64,000 nucleotides of DNA from JBMONI01 sp049324575 (GCA_049324575.1 JBMONI010000015.1:27226-91225), one strand, 5' to 3'; shown: positions 16,695 through 26,103, counted from the stretch's first letter. Made by a program: numbers and translations. The notes: generated from the letters alone by a model not told the origin.

Positions 16695-17879
16695 ATGAAA
16701 AAAGTTGTTTTGGCGTACTCGGGCGGATTGGATACCTCCTGTGCCGTGAAATGGCTGCAGGACCAGTATGGTCTTGGGGTCGTCTGTTTTTCGGCCTTTA
16801 TCGGTGAGGAGGGGGATAAAGCCAAGTTGCAAAAGCGGGCGCTTGCGACCGGGGCCGTCAAATGTTATGTCCTCGATCTCAAACAGGAATTTGCCGAAGA
16901 TTATGTGCTTCCGGCCCTTTGGGCTCAGGCGCGTTATGAGAACGGCTATCCGCTAGCCACGGCCCTTGGCCGTCCGCTGATTGCGAAACATCTGGTCGAT
17001 ATTGCGCACAAGGAAAAAGCCGAATTTGTCGCGCATGGATGCACGGGGAAAGGGAACGATCAGGTCCGTATCGAACAAGGGGTGCGCACACTGGATCCCA
17101 AACTCCAGATCATCGCGCCGCTGAGGACCTGGGAATTCAAGACCCGGGAGGAAGAGATCGATTATGCGCGCATGCACAAGATCCCGATCAAGGCGACAAA
17201 GAAAAGTCCTTTCTCTATCGACAAGAATATCTGGGGGATTGCGATCGAGGGTGGCGTGATCGAAGATCCTTGGCAGGAAACTCCGGCAGAGGCCTATGTC
17301 ATGACCCGGCCGGCTTCTCAAACCCCGCCCCGGCCGAAATATCTGGAGATCGAATTCGCCAAAGGGGTTCCGGTGAAGGTCAACGGAGCGGCGCGTCCGC
17401 TGGTGACTTTGATCGAGATGCTGAACCGCATCGGGGGGCAATACGGCGTCGGCCGCTTCGATCAGATCGAGAACAGGCTGGTCGGGATTAAAAGCCGCGA
17501 GATCTATGAAGCGCCGGGCGCAGATATCCTGCTTCGGGCGCATGCCGAACTCGAAGGCCTCGTTTTGGACCGTGAGTACCTGCATTATAAGGCAGTGCTT
17601 TCGCATCGCTACGCGGAGCTTGTCTATTACGGACAGTGGTTTACCCCTCTTAAGAAAGCCCTGGATGCCTTTTTTGCGGCGCACCAGGAACGGGTGACCG
17701 GGTCGGTCCGCATGAAACTCGACCATGGGACTGTTTCGTGCGTAGGGCGGAGATCTCCTTATTCGCTTTATTCGAAACAAATGGCGACTTATTCGGAAGG
17801 GGATAAGTTTGACCGGAAGATCGCAGAGGGGTTTATCCGCGTTTGGGGTCTTCCGTATGAAGGGATGTCGAAAGACTGA
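16695..17879 (+). CDS. argG: Argininosuccinate synthase
   Basis: ArgG joins citrulline and aspartate using ATP. The 394-residue enzyme begins with VVLAYSGGLDTSCAVKWL, the PP-loop, followed by the citrulline/aspartate segment HGCTGKGNDQVRIE and SPFSIDKNIWG. YEAPGADILL and KLDHGTVSCVGRRSPYSLY near the C-terminus are typical of ArgG type 1. Length is normal. GAAAGAGGTG just before the ATG serves as ribosome binding site. Confidence 0.95.
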   Translation: MKKVVLAYSGGLDTSCAVKWLQDQYGLGVVCFSAFIGEEGDKAKLQKRALATGAVKCYVLDLKQEFAEDYVLPALWAQARYENGYPLATALGRPLIAKHLVDIAHKEKAEFVAHGCTGKGNDQVRIEQGVRTLDPKLQIIAPLRTWEFKTREEEIDYARMHKIPIKATKKSPFSIDKNIWGIAIEGGVIEDPWQETPAEAYVMTRPASQTPPRPKYLEIEFAKGVPVKVNGAARPLVTLIEMLNRIGGQYGVGRFDQIENRLVGIKSREIYEAPGADILLRAHAELEGLVLDREYLHYKAVLSHRYAELVYYGQWFTPLKKALDAFFAAHQERVTGSVRMKLDHGTVSCVGRRSPYSLYSKQMATYSEGDKFDRKIAEGFIRVWGLPYEGMSKD

Positions 17880-17913
17880 TCGGGCCTCTTCGGGGGGTCG
17901 GTCACAAGAGCCG

Positions 17914-19323
17914 ATGAAAAAAATTTCAAAAAAACTTTGGGGAGGAAGGTTCAAAAAGGGGATCGACCGCCGGTTGCAGGCGTTCAGCTATTCTTTGGGC
18001 GTCGATCATCAGCTTTTTGATGCGGAGCTTCGGGTGGACGAGGCGTATGCCAAGATGCTCGCCAAGATCGGCATCTTGAGCCGGGCGGAGCTTGCGCGCC
18101 TTCTCCGGGGTCTCGAAAGCCTCCGGAGGACTTTTCACAAAGAAGATTTTTTGAAGCGGGTCGATTCCTGCGAAGATGTGCATACGTTGATCCAGGAGGA
18201 ACTCGAAAAGAAAGCGGGCCCGGCTGCGAAAAAACTTCATACGGGCCGGAGCCGCAATGATCTCGTGGTAACCTCGACCAAGATCTTCCTGCGCGGGAAG
18301 ATCCAGGGGATCCTCGACAGGCTCAGCGAGACCCAAAAGAGCCTTCTTGCTTGCGCGAAAAAAACCTTTCGGGCTGTGTTGCCGGGTTTTACGCATTTGA
18401 GAAAAGCGCAGCCAGTCCTTCTGGCGCATCATTTTCTTGCCTATGTCGAGATGTTCGGAGAAGACCGGGATCGTCTGGAGGCAGCCGCAGAGCGAATGAA
18501 CGTCCTTCCGCTCGGGTCCGCCGCCCTCGGAGGATCTTCGCTTCCGATCGACCAGAAATTCCTTGCCCGAGAGCTGGGTTTCTCCAAGATCGCCTCAAAC
18601 AGCATGGCGGCGGTGAGCGACCGGGCTTTTTTGGTCGAGATCCAATCGGGATTGGCCACGCTCTGGATGCATTTGTCGCGATTGGCGGAAGATATGATCC
18701 TGTGGAATTCCGAACCGTTCCATTTCGTCGAGCTGGACGATTCTTTTGCGACGGGTTCAAGCCTTATGCCTCAAAAGAAGAATCCGGATCTCTTCGAGCT
18801 GATCCGAGGGAAAAGCGCTGGCATGACCGGGACGCTGGTCTCTTTACTGACTATGCAGAAAGGGCTTCCGCTGACCTATAACCGCGACCTTCAGGAAGAT
18901 AAGCCGGGGCTTTTCCGGGCGATCTTGGATACGGAACAGGCTTTGAGCGTTCTACCGGCGGCCCTGGCTTCCATGATGTTTAATCTGCAGGCCATGCGAG
19001 CCGCCTGCCAGGATGATTCGATCTTTTCGACCGATATTCTTGAATACCTAGTGACCCGGGGGGTCCCTTTCCGTGAAGCCCATCAGTGCGTCGGGCAAAT
19101 CGTCCGGTACGCTTCGGACCGGAAAATGCGGATGAAAGATCTTTCCCTTGAACGCTGGCGGTGTTTTTCACCGAAATTCGGGAAAGACGTCCTCAAGATA
19201 TTTGATCCGCTGGTCTCGGTCGGCGCCAAAAAGACCTTTGGCAGCACTGGGCCTCGCTTTGTCCGGAAACAGATCCAGGAATGGACCCGGAGATTGTTCG
19301 CCCGCGGCCGGTCCCGGATCTAA
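17914..19323 (+). CDS. argH: Argininosuccinate lyase
   Basis: ArgH splits argininosuccinate into arginine and fumarate. The 469-residue protein starts KKISKKLWGGRFKKGIDRRL and has HTGRSRNDLVVTSTKIFLR, GFTHLRKAQPVLLAHHFLAY with catalytic His, LGSAALGGSSLPIDQ, and the signature GSSLMPQKKNPD with the catalytic Ser region. The ATG at 17914 is chosen because the longer frame overlaps argG and lacks similarity. lysA begins 11 bases after its stop behind a perfect Shine-Dalgarno, so the arginine operon appears to continue into lysine synthesis. Confidence 0.95.
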   Translation: MKKISKKLWGGRFKKGIDRRLQAFSYSLGVDHQLFDAELRVDEAYAKMLAKIGILSRAELARLLRGLESLRRTFHKEDFLKRVDSCEDVHTLIQEELEKKAGPAAKKLHTGRSRNDLVVTSTKIFLRGKIQGILDRLSETQKSLLACAKKTFRAVLPGFTHLRKAQPVLLAHHFLAYVEMFGEDRDRLEAAAERMNVLPLGSAALGGSSLPIDQKFLARELGFSKIASNSMAAVSDRAFLVEIQSGLATLWMHLSRLAEDMILWNSEPFHFVELDDSFATGSSLMPQKKNPDLFELIRGKSAGMTGTLVSLLTMQKGLPLTYNRDLQEDKPGLFRAILDTEQALSVLPAALASMMFNLQAMRAACQDDSIFSTDILEYLVTRGVPFREAHQCVGQIVRYASDRKMRMKDLSLERWRCFSPKFGKDVLKIFDPLVSVGAKKTFGSTGPRFVRKQIQEWTRRLFARGRSRI

Positions 19324-19334
19324 GGAGGCGCCGA

Positions 19335-20597
19335 ATGGTTTCGCCTTATTTCCGCTATCATCATGGAGAGCTTTACTGTGAAGGAGCGCCTGTCCGCGGG
19401 ATCGTTCAGGCCTCCGGCACACCGGTTTTCATTTATAGCCGCCAAGCGCTTCTTGACAGTTTTCAATCCCTTCGATCGGCCTTTCGCAAGATCCGCCCGC
19501 TGATCTGTTATTCGGTCAAAGCCAACTCAAATCTTGCCGTGCTGCGGACGCTGGTCAAAGCCGGGGCTGGCCTGGATATTGTTTCCGGCGGAGAACTTTT
19601 CCGCGGCCAGCGTGCGGGATGCTCGTCTCAAAAGATCGTTTATGCGGGAGTGGGAAAAACCGAAGCGGAGATCCGCGAAGCGATCCGCGCGGGGATCCTC
19701 CTTTTCAACGTCGAGTCCGTCGCGGAGATCGAGCGGATCGAGGAGATCTCAAAAACCCTGAGGCGCCGCACCCGGATCTCACTCCGGCTCAATCCTTCGG
19801 TGGATCCGAGAACGCACCGCCATATCGCAACCGGACGATCGGAGAGTAAGTTTGGCATCGATTTCGGGACGGCCCGCCGGATCTTCCAGAGCGCACATCA
19901 TTTTCCGCATTTGGACCTTTGCGGGCTGCATGTGCATATCGGATCCCAGATCCTCTGGAGCGAGCCGTTCGCGGAGGCTTTCCGGAAGATGATCGATTTT
20001 GTGGATGCCTTGGCTCGCGATGGGGTCCGTATCCGCTATCTCAACCTCGGGGGGGGGCTCGGGGTCCGCTACCGGAATGAAACCCCCATTCGCTTAGCGG
20101 ATTTCGCGCGAAAGGTCGCGGTCTGTGTCGGGCGCCGGAAAATCCGGCTTATTCTGGAACCGGGGCGTTTTATCAGTGCGAATGCCGGGATTCTGGTGAC
20201 GGAGATCCAGTATGTGAAGCGGACCGACGTACGGAATTTTTTGATCGTTGACGCTGCCATGACCGAGCTGATTCGCCCGAGCCTTTACGGCGCTTATCAT
20301 GAGATCCTCCCCGTCGTTCTCGCCGGGCATCATCGCGCGGAACGCTTTGATGTCGTGGGTCCCGTGTGTGAAAGCGGTGATTTTTTTGCGAAAAAACGTT
20401 CTTTGCCCATAATGTCGGAAAGCGAGTTGCTTGCGATCCTTTCTGCGGGCGCGTACGGATTCTCGATGTCCTCTAATTACAATTCGCGCCCCCGCGCTGC
20501 CGAAGTGCTTGTCTCCGGAAAAAAAACCGCCGTGGTCCGCCGACGGGAAACAAAAAACGATCTCGTCCGCGGCGAGCGGATCCCGAAAAATTTTTAA
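19335..20597 (+). CDS. lysA: Diaminopimelate decarboxylase
   Basis: LysA decarboxylates meso-diaminopimelate to lysine. The 420-residue PLP fold-III enzyme shows CYSVKANSNLAVLRTLVKAG with the PLP lysine, LDIVSGGELFRG, CGLHVHIGSQI, NLGGGLGVRY, ILEPGRFISANAG, GPVCESGDFFAK with the catalytic Cys, and GAYGFSMSSNYNSRPR. These last motifs separate it from ornithine decarboxylases. TAAGGAGG (19321-19328) just ahead of the ATG fixes the start. It is the last gene before a new promoter at 20615. Confidence 0.95.
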   Translation: MVSPYFRYHHGELYCEGAPVRGIVQASGTPVFIYSRQALLDSFQSLRSAFRKIRPLICYSVKANSNLAVLRTLVKAGAGLDIVSGGELFRGQRAGCSSQKIVYAGVGKTEAEIREAIRAGILLFNVESVAEIERIEEISKTLRRRTRISLRLNPSVDPRTHRHIATGRSESKFGIDFGTARRIFQSAHHFPHLDLCGLHVHIGSQILWSEPFAEAFRKMIDFVDALARDGVRIRYLNLGGGLGVRYRNETPIRLADFARKVAVCVGRRKIRLILEPGRFISANAGILVTEIQYVKRTDVRNFLIVDAAMTELIRPSLYGAYHEILPVVLAGHHRAERFDVVGPVCESGDFFAKKRSLPIMSESELLAILSAGAYGFSMSSNYNSRPRAAEVLVSGKKTAVVRRRETKNDLVRGERIPKNF

Positions 20598-20614
20598 AAA
20601 AGCGCTCAAAAATT

Positions 20615-20642
20615 TTGACACCGCTTCAAGTTATGCTACAAT
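20615..20642 (+). promoter_or_regulatory. Predicted promoter for homospermidine synthase
   Basis: TTGACA at 20615-20620, a 16-base spacer, and TACAAT at 20637-20642 preceded by TGC (extended -10). It separates the polyamine genes from the upstream arg-lysA run, so they can be expressed independently. Confidence 0.65.
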
Positions 20643-20662
20643 GCGCCTATTGAGCGGATGCC

Positions 20663-22219
20663 ATGCATTCGAAGGATGCAATGAAAAAAAACCGAAGAAA
20701 AAAAGTGAGATTTGACGGAAAGATCCTCGTCATCGGATGCGGATCGGTGTCGCAATGCGCGATCCCTCTCATTTTGCAGCTGATCGATTGCCCGCCTTCC
20801 CGCGTGACGATCATGGACTTTGCGGATAATCGGGCCCACGTGCGCGATTCCCTTAAGCGGGGTGTCCATTATGTGATGGAGCGGGTCCGGCCTGATAATT
20901 ACGCGAAATTGCTCGCCAAGTATGTCGGCCCGGGCGATATGATCATCGATCTTGCCTGGAATATCGACGCGATTGCGATCCTGGATTGGTGCCGAGAAAA
21001 CAAAGTTCTCTATGCCAACACGTCGGTGGAGGAATGGGACCCTTACCGTGATGAGCACCGGGACGATCCGACCCGTTATACCCTCTATGCGCGTCATATG
21101 GAGATCCGGGACATGCTCAAACGCTGGGGGGACAACCAGGGGACGACGGCAGTGGTGGACCATGGGGCGAATCCCGGCTTGGTATCGCATTTCACCAAAT
21201 ATGCTCTGATGGATATCGCGAAGAGGATCCTTCGTCAAAAACCCGACGATCCCCGCCGCACAACACTTGAATGGGCTCTGGACCAGAAGAATTTCGCGAA
21301 GCTTGCCCAGGTCGAGGGTGTAGAAGTGATCCATATCAGCGAACGGGATACGCAGATCTCCGATAAACCGAAACGCATTAATGAATTCGTGAACACTTGG
21401 AGTATCGAAGGATTTTTTGAAGAAGGGGTCGCTCCGGCCGAATTGGGATGGGGGACGCATGAGCGCTGTCTTCCGGCCAATGCGGTGACCCATAAACAAG
21501 GCCCCCGTAATCAGATCTGCTTAAAGTCTGTAGGAATGAAAACGTGGGTCCGTTCTTGGGTCCCTTGCGGGGAGATCACGGGGATGGTGATCCGGCACGG
21601 GGAAGCCTACAGTATTTCCGATCGCTTGACGGTCTGGGAGAAGGGCAAGGCGGTTTATCGGCCAACCGTTCATTACGCGTATTGTCCCAGCGATGCCGCT
21701 ATCAATTCGCTTCACGAGCTCGAAATGCGCCAGTTCGTTCTTCAGGAAAAGCAGCGTATTATGAAGGACGAGATCATCGACGGGGAGGACCAGCTGGGGG
21801 TGCTTTTGATGGGGCATGATTTCAAATCCTGGTGGTGTGGAAGCTGTTTGAACATTCATGATGCGCGCAAGCACGTTCCGCATCAACAAGCGACCGTTCT
21901 GCAGGTCGCAATCTCGGTGGTGGCTGCGGCCATCTGGATGATTCGTAATCCGAACCGCGGGTTCAATCTTCCGGACGACATCGATCATGAGCCGATCCTG
22001 GATATTTCGATTCCCTACATCAATCCGTTCATTTCAAAGCCGGTCGACTGGACCCCGCTCAAGAACATGAACACGAAATTCACCAAATTCGAGATCGTCA
22101 AGCCCGAGGAAGAGGATGTCTGGCAGTTCTCCAGCTTCCTGATCGACCCCGGCGAAAGGAACCGCACGCGTGCCGCTAGCGCCCGTTCTCAACGGAAAAC
22201 AGCAAAAGTTAAAGTCTGA
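20663..22219 (+). CDS. hss: Homospermidine synthase
   Basis: The 518-residue protein matches bacterial homospermidine synthase, which couples two putrescines (or putrescine plus spermidine) in an NAD-dependent reaction. A Rossmann motif KILVIGCGSVSQCAIP opens the protein. Family stretches include TTAVVDHGANPGLVSHF, HISERDTQISDKPKRINEF, NTWSIEGFFEEGVAPAELGW, VRSWVP, YRPTVHYAYCPSDAA, DELGVLL-like DQLGVLLMGHDFKSWW, and PWQF-like DVWQFSSFLI near the end. Saccharopine dehydrogenase is the related alternative, but these motifs favour Hss. ATG 20681 is a second possible start with AAGGA before it. The next gene overlaps its 3' end by 50 bases and likely supplies putrescine. Confidence 0.88.
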   Translation: MHSKDAMKKNRRKKVRFDGKILVIGCGSVSQCAIPLILQLIDCPPSRVTIMDFADNRAHVRDSLKRGVHYVMERVRPDNYAKLLAKYVGPGDMIIDLAWNIDAIAILDWCRENKVLYANTSVEEWDPYRDEHRDDPTRYTLYARHMEIRDMLKRWGDNQGTTAVVDHGANPGLVSHFTKYALMDIAKRILRQKPDDPRRTTLEWALDQKNFAKLAQVEGVEVIHISERDTQISDKPKRINEFVNTWSIEGFFEEGVAPAELGWGTHERCLPANAVTHKQGPRNQICLKSVGMKTWVRSWVPCGEITGMVIRHGEAYSISDRLTVWEKGKAVYRPTVHYAYCPSDAAINSLHELEMRQFVLQEKQRIMKDEIIDGEDQLGVLLMGHDFKSWWCGSCLNIHDARKHVPHQQATVLQVAISVVAAAIWMIRNPNRGFNLPDDIDHEPILDISIPYINPFISKPVDWTPLKNMNTKFTKFEIVKPEEEDVWQFSSFLIDPGERNRTRAASARSQRKTAKVKV

Positions 22220-23336
22220 AGTCTCCGGCGTCGAACAGCTGATCCGGTCCCTGATGAAAAAGCACCGGACGCCGTTCATGATCATCCGCAAGGCTGTCCT
22301 GAAAAAACAATACGAGCGGTTCCGCAAGTGCCTGCCCGAGGTGACGCCGTATTTCGCGGTCAAATGCAACGCCAATCCGAAGATCATCAAAACCTTCGTT
22401 CGCTTGGGGGCTTCGTTCGACGTCGCGAGCGGATGGGAGATGAAGGAGGTGCTTCGTCTCGGAGCTTCCCCCGGCAAGATCATTTTTGCGAATACGGTGA
22501 AGTCGGTCGAGGATATCATCCTGGCGCGTCGTCGCCGGGTACGGCTGATGACTTTTGACAATGAGCCCGAACTCTACAAGATCGCGGAGAATTATCCCCG
22601 TGCGCATGTGATCCTGCGGATCAAGGTCGAGAACCAAGGGAGCATGGTCGAGCTTTCGCTCAAATTCGGTGCGGATCCCGAAAGTGCGGTCCCGCTTCTG
22701 AAAAAGGCGCGCTCGCTGGGCGTTATTCCGATGGGGATCAGTTTCCATGTCGGGTCCCAGTGCAAGAATACCGAGAATTATCTCCAGGCTCTTGAGATCA
22801 CTTCGCGGATCTTCGACCAGGCCAAAGAGGAGGGGATCCAGCTTCGGATCCTCGATATCGGTGGCGGATTCCCGATCCAGCATTTCGATAGCGAGATCGG
22901 GGTCAATTTTGAGCGCATGGCCGCGGAGATCCGCAAGCAGATCAAGGAACTTTTCAGCCGTAAAGTGCATGTGATCGCGGAGCCCGGGCGTTTTCTGGTG
23001 GGGCCGGCCGGGATCCTTGTCACCCAAGTGATCGGCCGCGCTTTCCGGAACAACAAGAATTACTACTATATCAATGACGGCATTTATCAGGATTTCTCCG
23101 GGATGGTTTTTGACCACTGTAAATACGAGTTCAAAACGCTTCGCCGCGGGCATAAATTCCTGAGTGCGCTTGCCGGGCCGACCTGCGACTCTTTTGATAC
23201 CCTGTCCATGAATATGGAGATCCCTGAGATGTATCTGAACGATGTCGTTTATGTAAAAAATATCGGGGCCTATTCGTCCGCAAGCGCAGTCAGTAATTTC
23301 AACGGATTCCCTCCCGCTAAGATCATCGCTGTTTAG
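22170..23336 (+). CDS. Ornithine decarboxylase-type PLP enzyme (eukaryotic-like, fold III)
   Basis: This 388-residue decarboxylase has the PLP lysine Lys65 in YFAVKCNANPKII, FDVASGWEM, MGISFHVGSQCKN, DIGGGFPI, VIAEPGRFLVGPAG, and the catalytic Cys339 in AGPTCDSFDTLSMN, then GAYSSASAVSNFNGFPP. The C-terminal motif set is that of group IV ornithine/lysine decarboxylases rather than LysA or arginine decarboxylase. The likely product is putrescine (or cadaverine), feeding the adjacent homospermidine synthase. The GTG at 22170 overlaps hss by 50 bases; an ATG at 22254 would remove the first helix, so the GTG is preferred. Substrate is inferred. Confidence 0.85.
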   Translation: MPLAPVLNGKQQKLKSEVSGVEQLIRSLMKKHRTPFMIIRKAVLKKQYERFRKCLPEVTPYFAVKCNANPKIIKTFVRLGASFDVASGWEMKEVLRLGASPGKIIFANTVKSVEDIILARRRRVRLMTFDNEPELYKIAENYPRAHVILRIKVENQGSMVELSLKFGADPESAVPLLKKARSLGVIPMGISFHVGSQCKNTENYLQALEITSRIFDQAKEEGIQLRILDIGGGFPIQHFDSEIGVNFERMAAEIRKQIKELFSRKVHVIAEPGRFLVGPAGILVTQVIGRAFRNNKNYYYINDGIYQDFSGMVFDHCKYEFKTLRRGHKFLSALAGPTCDSFDTLSMNMEIPEMYLNDVVYVKNIGAYSSASAVSNFNGFPPAKIIAV

Positions 23337-23499
23337 AGCGAGAAACGGGTTTTTTGTAACTTGTTTCAATATAATAAGATAAGAAAGTTTTGTCCTGTCC
23401 AAACACATCGAGCAAAGGCAAAAATTGTGAAGATTCCCCGGATAAATCTGGTCACACAAGAGACGATTTGCTAAAATACCGATTCTCATAACATAAGAT
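23337..23499 (+). other. AT-rich intergenic region before dapF
   Basis: 163 bases without a gene, markedly AT-rich compared with its surroundings. It contains a perfect TATAAT at 23370-23375 but no good -35 at the right distance. A dapF promoter is likely here, but I cannot place it firmly. Confidence 0.3.
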
Positions 23500-24330
23500 A
23501 TGGCTTCAAGTTACGACATGAAAGACGGAATTCCTTTTTATAAGATCGCCGCTTCGGGAAACGATTTCATTGTGATCGATAACCGGAAGCGGGTGATCAC
23601 AAAACCGAAAAGTTTTGCGCGTAAGGTCTGCGCATTCCATACAGGGATCGGCGCGGACGGGCTTCTTTTGCTGGAGAACTCCCGCTTCGGGCAGTTCAAG
23701 ATGCGGATCATCAATTCGGACGGTTCGGAAGCGGAGGCTTGCGGGAACGGATTCCGTTGTATTGCCCTGTTTGCCCGTGAGATCATGGACCTTTCAAAAT
23801 CATTCCGCTTTGAATCCCTGGCCGGAATGGTCTATGCGAAAGTGGACGGGTCTCGCGTCCGGGTCCAGCTGCCTCAGCCCAAGGGGCTTGAACTCGACCG
23901 GAAGCTGGATATCGGAGGGGAAACCTTGGGATATTGTTTTATCAATACCGGGGTGCCTCATGCCGTTATCTTTACCAAGAAACTCAAGCGATTGGACCTG
24001 AATTGCTTGGCGCCCAAGATCCGGTATCATCGGCGTTTTGCTCCGAAAGGGACGAACGTGAATTTTGTGGAGGTGCAGAGCCACCACGAAATCCATGTGC
24101 GCACTTACGAACGGGGGGTCGAAGCGGAGACTATGGCCTGCGGGACGGGCTCCACGGCCTCGGCGATCGTCAGCTCCCTGAAAGGTTTTACGCGTCCTCC
24201 GGTCCGGGTCATTACGCACGGCGGCGAGGTCCTGATCATTGATTTCAAGAACCATGACTTCGAAGCCTCGGAAGTGACCTTGGAGGGCGAGGTCAATATC
24301 GTTTTTGAAGGAAAGCTTCTGGATTTTTGA
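23500..24330 (+). CDS. dapF: Diaminopimelate epimerase
   Basis: DapF interconverts LL- and meso-diaminopimelate with two active-site cysteines. Both are present in this 276-residue protein: Cys81 in EACGNGFRC and Cys214 in MACGTGSTASA. FYKIAASGNDFIVID, HTGIGADGLLLLE and INSDGSEAEA are typical N-terminal motifs, and VNFVEVQSHHEIHVRTYERG precedes the second Cys. ATG 23518 is a second possible start. dapA follows with an 11-base gap. The product supplies cell-wall meso-DAP and the substrate of LysA upstream. Confidence 0.95.
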   Translation: MASSYDMKDGIPFYKIAASGNDFIVIDNRKRVITKPKSFARKVCAFHTGIGADGLLLLENSRFGQFKMRIINSDGSEAEACGNGFRCIALFAREIMDLSKSFRFESLAGMVYAKVDGSRVRVQLPQPKGLELDRKLDIGGETLGYCFINTGVPHAVIFTKKLKRLDLNCLAPKIRYHRRFAPKGTNVNFVEVQSHHEIHVRTYERGVEAETMACGTGSTASAIVSSLKGFTRPPVRVITHGGEVLIIDFKNHDFEASEVTLEGEVNIVFEGKLLDF

Positions 24331-24341
24331 AAGGAACATTT

Positions 24342-25226
24342 ATGGTGGAACGAAAAACATTCGAAGGTTCGATGGTCGCGCTGGTCACTCCGTTCAAGAA
24401 GGGGAAGGTGGATGAGCGAAGGCTGAAAAAGCTCATCGATTTCCATCTTGAACGACGGACCGATGTCCTGATCCCTTGCGGGACAACGGGAGAGTCGGCG
24501 ACGATGTCGCACGAAGAGCACCGCCATGTCATGGAAGTGGTCGTCGACTATGTGGCGGGACGCGTGCCTGTGGTTTGCGGAGCGGGATCCAACAATACCG
24601 CCGAAGCGGTCGGCCTCATTAAGCATGCGAAGAAGATCGGCGCGAACGGCGTGCTGGTCGTGACCCCGTATTACAATAAACCGACCCAGGAAGGCTTATA
24701 CCGGCATTATCGGACCCTTGCCTCGGCCGTCGAAATCCCGATGATCCTTTATAACGTGCCCGGCCGGACGGGGGTGAATCTCCAGCCGGAGACGGTTGCA
24801 CGGCTTGCGAAGATCCCCGGCATTGTGGCGATTAAAGAGGCGAGCGGTAGTGTGGCCCAGGTCGACGAGATCCTGGACCGTTGCGCGATCACGGTGCTTT
24901 CCGGTGACGACGGCCTCACGCTTCCCATGATGGCGGTCGGCGCCCGAGGCGTGATCTCGGTCACGGCCAATGTGGTCCCGCATCTTGTGCGCGAAATGGT
25001 GCATCTCGCGCTGAACGGAAATTTTGAGGCGGCCCGCAAGATCCACCGCGAACTCTATCCGCTCTCGAAAGTCCTTTTCATCGAGACCAATCCGGCGCCG
25101 GTTAAAACGGCTCTCGGGATGATGGGCATGATCGAGCCGGAGGTCCGGCTTCCGCTTTGCGAGATGAAGAAAGAGAATGAGCAGCCGCTTCGCGAGGTGT
25201 TGAAAAAACTGGGGGCGATCCGATGA
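24342..25226 (+). CDS. dapA: 4-hydroxy-tetrahydrodipicolinate synthase
   Basis: DapA condenses pyruvate with aspartate semialdehyde. The 294-residue TIM-barrel has ALVTPFKKGKVD, LIPCGTTGESATMSHEEH, VTPYYNKPTQEGLYRHY, ILYNVPGRTGVNL with catalytic Tyr137, and the Schiff-base Lys165 in VAIKEASGS. The ATG at 24342 has GAAAGGAAC before it, preferred to an upstream TTG. Its stop overlaps the dapB ATG (ATGA), so the two are translationally coupled. Confidence 0.96.
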   Translation: MVERKTFEGSMVALVTPFKKGKVDERRLKKLIDFHLERRTDVLIPCGTTGESATMSHEEHRHVMEVVVDYVAGRVPVVCGAGSNNTAEAVGLIKHAKKIGANGVLVVTPYYNKPTQEGLYRHYRTLASAVEIPMILYNVPGRTGVNLQPETVARLAKIPGIVAIKEASGSVAQVDEILDRCAITVLSGDDGLTLPMMAVGARGVISVTANVVPHLVREMVHLALNGNFEAARKIHRELYPLSKVLFIETNPAPVKTALGMMGMIEPEVRLPLCEMKKENEQPLREVLKKLGAIR

Positions 25227-26032
25227 TCCGGCTTGCCATGATCGGCGCGGCGGGAAGAATGGGAAGGACCATCCTTCGTCTTGCGTCGGAAGACGCCGGG
25301 ATCCGCATCACGGGAGCGATCGAACGCCGCGGCCATCCGGACCTTGGCAAAGACCTCGGTGAACTGACCGGCGGGAAGGCGAGCGGGATACGGCTTTCCG
25401 ATCAGATGGACAGGGTCTTGAAGAACGCCGATGTCGCCATCGATTTTACCCACGCAAGCGCGGTCGAAAGCAACTTGAAGCAAGTGACGGCGGCAAAAGT
25501 CCCTTGTGTGATCGGTACGACCGGATTGCCGGAGACGGCCCTGAAAGCGGTCAAGGCGGCTGCGCGGAAGATCGCGATCGTCCAATCGCCGAATATGAGC
25601 ATCGGTGTAAATCTGCTCCTGGGCCTGACGGATCTTGCCGCTCGCGTTCTCGACGAAAGTTACGATGCGGAGATCGCGGAGATCCATCACCGGGGGAAGA
25701 AGGATTCCCCGAGCGGCACGGCCATGAAGCTGCTGGAGGTCATTGCGGCAGCCCGAGGTCGGAGTCTTGATAAAGATACCGTGTTCGGACGTAAAGGGGA
25801 TGTCGGCGTTCGGCCGAAAGGAAAGCTCGGCGTTCTTGCCCTCCGGGGCGGCGACGTGATCGGGGATCATACGGTTTTCTTTCTTGGGGACGGCGAGCGC
25901 ATCGAACTCGCTCACAAGGCCTCCTCCCGCGATGCTTTTGCAAAAGGCGCATTGCGGGCGGCGAAATTCGTTTTTCGCAGGCCGAACGGACTTTTTACGA
26001 TGCGGCAGGTCTTGGGGATGGACCGGGTCTGA
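25223..26032 (+). CDS. dapB: 4-hydroxy-tetrahydrodipicolinate reductase
   Basis: DapB reduces the DapA product with NAD(P)H. The 269-residue protein begins IRLAMIGAAGRMGRTILRLA (dinucleotide-binding), has VIGTTGLPETAL, SPNMSIGVNLLL, and the catalytic signature AEIHHRGKKDSPSGTAMKL. GDVIGDHTVFFLGDGERIEL and SRDAFAKGALRAAKFV close the family match. It is the last gene of dapF-dapA-dapB. The next DAP step (dapL, or dapD/C/E) is not found here. Confidence 0.95.
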   Translation: MIRLAMIGAAGRMGRTILRLASEDAGIRITGAIERRGHPDLGKDLGELTGGKASGIRLSDQMDRVLKNADVAIDFTHASAVESNLKQVTAAKVPCVIGTTGLPETALKAVKAAARKIAIVQSPNMSIGVNLLLGLTDLAARVLDESYDAEIAEIHHRGKKDSPSGTAMKLLEVIAAARGRSLDKDTVFGRKGDVGVRPKGKLGVLALRGGDVIGDHTVFFLGDGERIELAHKASSRDAFAKGALRAAKFVFRRPNGLFTMRQVLGMDRV

Positions 26033-26103
26033 TCTCTGGACTCACGCTGCATTGATATTTTTTTATATTCAATTTCAGAAAAATCCATTAAACTATTTTA
26101 AGA

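Noticed and set aside
22209..23489. 426-codon antisense frame opposite the decarboxylase
   Set aside because: Shadow frame; the sense strand carries an intact PLP decarboxylase with all catalytic residues.
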